Below are positions 57,687-64,000 of a stretch of 64,000 nucleotides of DNA, one piece after another. The notes below the pieces were generated by a model. The model had not been told where the DNA came from, did not search any database, and saw nothing but the letters and a program-made list of their open reading frames with translations. Numbering within the stretch: position 1 is the stretch's first letter; each line of letters starts with the position of its first letter. The stretch is from Lytechinus pictus (lineage: Eukaryota > Echinodermata > Echinoidea > Temnopleuroida > Toxopneustidae), in the NCBI RefSeq assembly GCF_037042905.1, contig NC_087249.1, positions 11,838,001 to 11,902,000 on the forward strand, in the 5' to 3' direction. The position numbers were made by a program, and so were the translations under genes.

Positions 57687-59284
57687 GGGCAGGGCGAAAA
57701 AGACTGTGAAATTCGATTTCTATTGTCTGACTTGTAATTGTTTATACAAAACACGGGCGGTCGGGCGCGCGCACACTTGATTCGACATAAAACTTGGAAG
57801 TTTCAAGTCCAACCACACCCATATGTCCCTCCCTGCTATCGAGTAGTGTGTAAACTATGGTTATCACGTATCGCGCGCGACCACGTCTGTATCGGAGTGC
57901 CGGAGCTTGATTGAGTTGCGTTTATAGGAGTGATGTTATTGGAATATGTGAAAGACTAAGTAAATGATTTGCGATTGTCGGATGTGATAATTATGTACAT
58001 TATAACATGTAAAAAAAATACAAACTGAAAGGGAACCTGATTTCGTGGGGGTGCTGCCTATGGAAAATAATACACGCAGCCACCCCAGCATGCACCCCCG
58101 CTTCCCAGGTCCATGCTAACACCCTAGAATTACGGGAAATGAAAGAAAATTTAGATTCTACAATATTTTCATAAAATGTATACTTTTCTGAGAAAAATAA
58201 ACTGTTCTCGTGGCAACGGGCCATTTGCAACATTGATATTTATCATTTAAATCAAGCTTTGCCAAGGCAACATTAATTCCTATCATCCCAACGAACTCAT
58301 GCAGAACACTTTCTGTAATTTTTGTTCTAAACTAAATGAGAGGGAAAATCCAAAATAAGCCATTACCATGGCAACGGGGCAATTTAAACTATTATGATGA
58401 TCTTTAATGTTTTTTTTAATATCGTTTGTATTTAATTGGAAGCTTGAATTCAATCAATTGGCTAATTTATATCATGTTTATTTACCATTTACAGGGGGAA
58501 TGAATGTGAATAATTTTGAGAAATTAATCCGTTGCCATGGCAACGGTCGAAGACGGCATTTATAAACTTGGCAACAAGCAGATTCGTGTTCAGCACCCTC
58601 AAAATGGGGGATATAGCACAAAAAAATCAGATTCTACAGGAAATTTTTGGTTACCTTTAATATTATGACGAGGAGCTGTGTACTATAATACATCTCGTGT
58701 ATCAGGATTTGCGTTTTGTTCATGCCCCTGCATATCAAATTAATATAGGTCCTATTGCGTTGGGAACATACGTGATGGTTAGGCATATCGAAAGCATTCC
58801 TATTGACTCGATGCTGTTTAGGTCAGAATTGAAGCAAAGTGATATCACTCTTAACTTAAATACAAAGTTAATATTCACCAACGAATTCGTAGATCCGTAA
58901 TGAAATCCGTAGATCCGTTAACCGAGTCCGTAGATCCGTAACCAAATCCGTACACGATATGGAATCATGAAATAAATATTCATAATCTCATTGCACATAT
59001 ATAGGCAATTAAATGCTCCAGCCTTCATATATCGTAACCATATGGTGCATATTTTGTCTCTACTATTATTTTATTACATTTTTCCCCAATTCATCAAACT
59101 AATCGTAGCTTTTCAGGTTTTACCATTTTGGAAATCAGGTGTGATATTGCTTGTTCTCGTTTGTGCTTTCTGCCTGTAGTATTGATGTCAAGAAATGTCT
59201 CGCGTTTAGGCCTTTCGTGAAATGGGGTTTGGTTTTTCGTTGGTTTTCATACGGCCCCCTATAGGGTCCTACAATACTGGTGAA
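57687..59284. other. Mixed repeats without genes
   Basis: 58045-58115 is the 3' end of a CCTGGGAA-family element. 58125-58570 is copy 2 of the X-box repeat. 58885-58955 has short tandem CCGTAGATCCGTAA units. No gene supported. Confidence 0.45.
58531..58544. promoter_or_regulatory. Perfect RFX X-box palindrome
   Basis: GTTGCCATGGCAAC is the full 14-bp RFX consensus palindrome. It lies in repeat copy 2, which also holds TTACCATGGCAACGG near 58374. Function unknown. Confidence 0.55.
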
Positions 59285-59552
59285 CACTGACGTATGGAGT
59301 GGGGGGGGGGGGGGGGGGGCTTGTGCCGACCAAGAAAAAAGAAGGAGAAAAGGAAAGTAAAAATTGTGAAATATGATATTAATCGCCGAATTGTTAACTA
59401 AAAATATACTACAATATTAGATTTTCATTTAAAAAAGGAAACAAGATTTTTGGCTTTCTCGCTTCGTTCCCTCGTGTCTTTAGTAAAAAAAAATCCACGT
59501 ACGCTATCTTCTGCCCCGTCATTTGTTGTTCTTTTTGTTCATTACGCCACTT
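59285..59552. mobile_element. hAT-like element with near-perfect 8-bp duplication
   Basis: Ends CACTGACGTATGGAG and TTCATTACGCCACTT, flanked by CTGGTGAA and CTGTTGAA (one mismatch). Contains a long G run and CCGACCAAGAAAAAAGAAG, the complement of a word shared by the GGCGTAATGAG repeats. Confidence 0.6.
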
Positions 59553-59691
59553 CTGTTGAAGTTTGTATGTGAAGTGCCTGATTTGGGATAATCATATCTT
59601 CTCATTGTTTTTATCACCTTTGTGTGTGTGTGTGTGTGTGTGGGGGGGGGGGGTACCGCAGTCCCTCGCTTCCGTTTCTCCTCCCCAGTGG

Positions 59692-59808
59692 CGTACCATG
59701 GGTCACAGCATTGGGGGGGGGCACCAGCAAAAAAATTGAGTCACTTAGTGAGGGGAAGGGCAAAATCAAACTTACCCTGCGAAACATTTCTCATACATTT
59801 CCCTTGCA
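59692..59808. mobile_element. Fragment of another GTGGCGTA-type element
   Basis: Starts CAGTGGCGTACCATGGGTC with a following G run. Its partner end was not found before the repeat at 59809. Confidence 0.45.
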
Positions 59809-60514
59809 CTTTTAGTCAATAGAAATAAAATGGATACATTCAAGCAATTTGTAACAATTTTGCCACCCAAATTGAAATTTCAACACTTAGTAAGCACAAC
59901 CTTTACCCTTTTCGTGCCAGCTGGATCTGAGGACATAACTAAATCTGAATAAAAGTTTATATCAGACATCTCCATTATTGTTTCACTAAGTTTTTATCAT
60001 TTAAAGTGGGTTTACATTTCATTTTTCCTTTAATACTTGTTTCTCCACACTTTTTCCAAGCTTGACAATGATTAACAAAATGAAAATAAAGCCTGAGCAA
60101 TTTCATGTAAATGACAGCTCAGTGTAAAGCAAATATCGTCGAGATGGCCTCGGTGTGTGGGGGAGTGGGGTGGGGCAAAATGCACTCTTCGAAGTGTTTT
60201 GATCAAGGAAACAAGTAAAAAAGGGTAAAAGATATCTTCAAATCAATTTTATTAGCTAAATTCCACGTTTTCTTCATGATTAAGGTCTACTTTTATTCGC
60301 ATAACTATTTCAAAGTTCTGCGCAAATCATTTTTCATGAACTTTTCAAAAGTAAGTGGTGCTCACTCAAGCGGAAATATTTTTCGACAGTTATATCGTCA
60401 TTTGCTTAATTGGATCTGTACCAATGTTAAAATGTGGAAAAATCTTCAGGATATTACAAACGTATAATTGTACAGGATTTTTTCTAAGTGTAAACTTTTT
60501 TTTGATACGCACTG
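59809..60514. repeat. Dispersed repeat, copy 2 (inverted relative to 22469-23150)
   Basis: Starts CTTTTAGTCAA and ends TTTTTTTTGATACGCACTG before TA. Over the 63 matching codons of its small open frame I count about 11-12 differences in 192 nt (roughly 94% identical). Confidence 0.8.
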
Positions 60515-60589
60515 TATATTAACCCCAAAGAATGACATTTTAAGGACTATATTTTAGGAATCTATAAAGAGCATACATATCTCACCAAG

Positions 60590-61135
60590 GTCATCTAATG
60601 CGAGTGCCAAGCACTTGCTGATTTTGTTAGAATTACATCTAAACACTTGCAGTAATAGTAGTCATGATTAACATACGCATCTCACTAATCAAATATTGCG
60701 AGCGCGAAGAGCGAGCTGAAAATTTAGGAAATTCAGACCTGAAGAGGGGCATTCTAAGGGTTTTTTTGTACAAATTTACTAAGACAATACGTATTTCACT
60801 AACCAAATGATGCGAGCGCCAAGTGCGAGCTGAAAATTTGTTATATTCAGATTAGAAAAAGGGACATTTTAAGGACTGATTTTAGGAATTCATGAAGAAC
60901 AGACGTATATCACCAATCCACTAATGCAAACGTAAGCACGACAGAAACGTTTTATATTAAGGCCTAAAATTTGGGCAATCACTTTAAGTAGTCATGAATA
61001 AGAAGCATATGTCACTACATAAAACAATAATAACTCGAAGTGCGAGGAAATATATTTGGTGTATATTGACTTGAAAACCGGAGGTTTTAGTACAACAGGA
61101 TTATATATCTCGTTAAACAGACAATGCGGGCACCA
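60590..61135. repeat. Degenerate units of the GCGAGCGCGAAG array
   Basis: Cores at about 60694 (GCGAGCGCGAAGAGCGAGC) and 60812 (GCGAGCGCCAAGTGCGAGC), with weaker ones at about 60600 and 60920. Spacing is near 110-120 bp, each followed by a CATTTTAAGGAC/CATTCTAAGG phrase. Confidence 0.7.
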
Positions 61136-61204
61136 GGAACAATGAAGACATAGGCCCTTAGCAAATTATGTTTCATAAAATTATGAAAAAACAACGTTTC
61201 TTAT

Positions 61205-61365
61205 ATAACACAGCATAATTATAAATATAATGAACAATAATTTCTTCTTTCCCACTACGTTCTTCTTTTCTCCCTCTTTTTCTCGTTTTCCCCGTTTTTT
61301 TTTTGCCAGCCGATGGGGGGGGGGGGCACGTGCCCCCCATGCCCCCCGTAGTTACGCCACTGCTC
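61205..61365. mobile_element. End fragment of a GGCGTAA-type element
   Basis: CT-rich sequence, a G run, then GCACGTGCCCCCCATGCCCC and an end CCGTAGTTACGCCACTG. No matching left end found. Confidence 0.4.
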
Positions 61366-61835
61366 CCCCAAGTAGGTTCATTATTTTTAAGCAACCCAAA
61401 TTTTTTTTTTTCGAGAGTGTGTGATCATGAATGAGATGGGGATGTCCTCTATAGAATCAACATCCTTTACATTGATCTGAACATGGTTCTTGAAAAAAAT
61501 TCACCTTTTTCAATCGACATGGACACAAAAGCAACTTCAACACTAACTTACATGATCAACATTTTTTTTTTCGTCACCACTCGCCAACCAATCAAAAAGA
61601 AGCCCGTGTGTGACGAACTGCTCGCGAACTTGATAATCTCGAATGTTGGAATAAAGGTTGAACATTTGAGATAAATCATTTTGACTTTTCATGTCTGAGA
61701 TCTCTAATCGTTCGGTGTCAGGTACGAGTTTCTTCGACCAAAGTGCATGGATGACCTATATAATGAAACTGTTCTCTACCGGGCTTCATTGTGTTTTAAT
61801 GGTTGCGGTCTATGAGAGGAATTTTGGATATAACC

Positions 61836-61946
61836 ATGGGATCGAAGACGACTTCGTGGAGGAAGAGGATACTTAATTCGATACGAATTCGTAGCGATCT
61901 TGGACGACAAGTCATCAGCGAGTTCTATGCGACTTTCATTCTATCA
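61836..61946 (+). CDS. Probable first coding exon of an aquaglyceroporin-type aquaporin
   Basis: From an ATG in good initiation context (ATAACCATGG), 37 codons end at a strong donor (CTATCA then GTAAGT) in phase 0. The peptide is a basic N-terminus followed by RIRSDLGRQVISEFYATFIL. This matches the start of vertebrate AQP3/9/10-type channels, where an RxxLxRQxLAEFxGTFIL segment opens the first membrane helix and the first intron falls soon after. Aquaglyceroporins conduct water and glycerol across membranes. An alanine replaces the usual glycine in the GTFIL position. No second exon with the NPA-bearing region is visible before the window end, so the gene either continues beyond 64000 across a repeat-filled intron, or this is an orphan exon. 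The call rests on one short exon. Confidence 0.5.
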
Positions 61947-62291
61947 GTAAGTTTGATTTTATTATCCCAGTTATCAAGGTTATACAACACCTTTCATCAA
62001 TGCTGCACAATGCAGTAGGAATCCTGACCTGAGAGCAATTCTCCGAGATTACTAATTGGGATGGTAGAGAGAGAATTTCTATCCCTTACTTATTTTTGGT
62101 TCTTTCTTTCTTTCTTTCCTTCTTTCTTCCTTTCTCCTTTTCCTTCCATTCATTTTTTGAACTTTTTTTTCTTTCTCCCATCCACTATTAAAAAAAAAAA
62201 ATTGCGCTTATTTTTTAATTTTCTTTGTGGGAGGGGGCATGTGAGTAAAGGATATTAAGAGCTTAGTGTCAAGTGAATGAAATGAGAGACC

Positions 62292-62480
62292 AGTGGCGGA
62301 TCCAGGGGGTGGCGCAGGGGGCGCGCGCCCCCCCTAATAAAAAAAAATAAAAGAAAGGTAAAAGAAAGAAAAAGCGGCTGCTTGAAAAAATAAAGGAAAG
62401 AAAGGAAAAGGCGCCGCTTAAAAAATTATACACTGATATAATATTAGCAAGAGTAAGGAACGACTATCCCCCAGCAAAGC
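62292..62480. mobile_element. Start of a transposon with CAGTGGCGGATCC end
   Basis: CAGTGGCGGATCCAGGGGGT is followed by a GGCGCGCGCC-rich run, a typical hAT-like terminus of marine invertebrate genomes. It leads into AG-rich sequence and then the GGCGCC array. The opposite end was not found. Confidence 0.5.
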
Positions 62481-62539
62481 ACAATCATATCATTTTCCTT
62501 ATCTTTTCTTTTAACTACCCTTTTCCCAACAACTTCGCC

Positions 62540-63335
62540 GGTTAAAAATAATCAGCAGTGTGCTGCCTGCATATAACTGGCACCAATCAAGTATAATCAG
62601 CGCCACCTTAATCTAAATCGGCGCCGGACAAGAATAATCAGCGCCATTTGGTTATAAATCGGCGCCGGTAAAGAAAAATCGACGCTGCCTGAGTTCTTAA
62701 CCGGCGCCGATCAAGGATAATCAGCGCCATCTAAATCTAAATCTAAATCGGGGCCGAACAAGTATAATCAGCGCCATCTGGTCATAAATCGGCGCTGCCA
62801 GAGTCTTAACCGGCGCCGATCAAGAATAATCAGCTCTACCTAAATCTAAATCGGCGCCATCTGGTTATAAATCGGCGCTGCCTGAGTTCGTAACCGGCGC
62901 CGATCAAGGATAATCAGCGCCATGCACCTATATCTAAATCGGGGCTGGTCAAGAATAATCAGCGCCATCTGGTTATAAATCGGCGCTGCCTGAGTCTTAA
63001 CCGGCGCCGATCAAGAATAATCAGCTCCACCTAAATCTAAATCGGCGCCGGACAAGAATAATCAGCACCACCTGGTTAAAAATCGGCGCCAGTCAAGAAT
63101 AATCGGCGCCTCCTGGTTCTAAATCGGCGCCAGTCAATTATGAAATGCCGCTGCCTGAATCTTACGTGACGTCGGTAAAAATAATCAGCACTACTTGTTC
63201 TAAATCGGCGCCGGTCAAGAATAATCAGCGTCCCCTGGTTCCAATAAATAGGCGCCGGTAGAATAATGAAGAAGGGCCTATTGCCAACCAAATCTAGATC
63301 GGCGCCGGTCAAGAATGATCAGCGGCACCTGGTTA
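62540..63335. repeat. Tandem array with GGCGCC palindromic cores (about 800 bp)
   Basis: Short units of about 35-45 bp, each pairing AAATCGGCGCC or CCGGCGCC with CAAGAATAATCAGCGCCA. A higher-order phrase (CCGGCGCCGATCAAG) recurs at about 62701, 62810, 62894 and 63001. Units alternate CTGGTTATAAATCGG, CCTAAATCTAAATCGG and GCTGCCTGAGTCTTAA. Non-coding; probably the expanded interior of the element starting at 62292. Confidence 0.85.
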
Positions 63336-63760
63336 TACATTTTATTGTTGAATGGTCATAACAAAGCTTATCGCATGCCCTTACAGAGTGGACTGGGGCG
63401 GGGCAGTTGCCCACAGAATGACAAATGTCATGAAATCTTTAATTTATTTAAAAAATCCCAGAATCATACAAAAGCGTAGAGCAAATCCTTTAATTTTGAT
63501 CTTATTTTCCAATGCTTTAATAAAAAGAAGGTCAGTCACTTTTCTTCTTTACACATTCCACATTGTTCCACCTCTATGGCCTTTAGTTTAAGACAGCTAC
63601 TATAGTGTTTTATGAAGATGATTCGATATTTTAGCCCAAAACTTTGCTAAAACCCGTTGCTAGTACCGGGAGTGTATAATTACGCAACCAGTCGTATATT
63701 GAGATTGAGCTACACAACTCGTTCTTCATTTAAAATTGTGCTTAAATTATCCGCTTCTCA
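63336..63760. other. Unassigned sequence
   Basis: No feature supported. An acceptor-like CCCTTACAG near 63388 does not lead into a recognisable exon. Confidence 0.3.
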
Positions 63761-63764
63761 GATT

Positions 63765-64000
63765 GGAATACAAAAATTTTCAGCTCGCGCTTCGCGCTCG
63801 CATCATTTCTGTAGCAAAACCCCATACTTTTTATGATTAAATAAGTGAATAGAATGTCCCGTTTTCAGTTCTAAACGACAAAAGAACTCCCGCTTCGATT
63901 TGCAATAATCTTTTGCTGGATATAATCTTGTTCTTTATTACAAACGTCCATTAAACTGTCATTTTTTCAGATCGAAATATCAAAATTTTAAGCTCGCGCT
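63765..64000. repeat. Inverted copies of the GAGCGCGAAGCGCGAGC array, cut by the window end
   Basis: AGCTCGCGCTTCGCGCTCGC at about 63782 and AGCTCGCGCT at the very end are the reverse complement of the 55.7-kb core. AGAATGTCCCGTTTTCAG between them corresponds to the unit body. Confidence 0.8.

Noticed and set aside
62540-63335. CRISPR-like array of regular repeats
   Set aside because: Context is clearly eukaryotic; units are contiguous and related to each other, with no unique spacers or cas genes.
63380-63450. Candidate second aquaporin exon after CCCTTACAG (frame VDWGGAVAH)
   Set aside because: Wrong phase for the first exon's donor, and the following residues do not continue like an aquaporin.

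Overview
The window is eukaryotic nuclear DNA: AT-rich, with split genes, standard code, microsatellites and a very dense load of small inverted-repeat transposons, non-LTR retrotransposon debris and tRNA-derived SINEs. The repeat style and the recognisable genes suggest a marine invertebrate deuterostome, most likely an echinoderm such as a sea urchin. That placement is an inference from general character, not from a species marker.

Layout. 1-2646 (minus): a LINE ORF2 with a 2A-like leader and an APE endonuclease, open to the window edge, joined to a broken endonuclease of a second LINE. 2976-21383: three paralogous family-31 glycosyltransferases (beta-1,3-galactosyltransferase-like). A (2976-4157) and B (8759-10264) are on minus and C (20076-21383) is on plus. 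Each has its catalytic region in one exon, with a splice-acceptor-like sequence near the start. 28385-29774 (minus): a one-pass Ig-domain receptor-like protein with a possible alternative tail exon. 38167-43129 (minus): the complete six-exon coding region of SKA1 (spindle and kinetochore associated 1), 270 codons, with all phases matching; a likely 5' noncoding exon and promoter lies near 46.3 kb. 61836-61946 (plus): what looks like the first coding exon of an aquaglyceroporin.

The rest is mostly mobile DNA, and many elements can be delimited by target-site duplications. hAT-type elements with 8-bp duplications lie at 11213-12021, 13824-14039, 26603-26750, 31676-33216, 47914-49168 and 56889-57171. 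A SINE with a 14-bp duplication lies at 28031-28216. TA-flanked foldback elements lie at 17138-17730, 26132-26376 and 29945-30581. The clearest composite is 46997-49446, one MITE cut into four pieces by a LINE, a hAT element and a LINE tail. Tandem arrays with GC-rich palindromic cores fill 55.6-57.5, 60.6-61.1 and 62.5-64.0 kb.

Functionally, the A/B/C enzymes probably act in the Golgi on glycan chains, SKA1 acts at the kinetochore-microtubule interface, and the Ig protein is a surface receptor or adhesion molecule. They do not form one pathway. I found no unambiguous new gene system. The most notable items are the 2A-like LINE leader, a SINE whose head resembles 7SL RNA, the triple-interrupted MITE, and the SKA1 exon repeats and flush transposon insertions.
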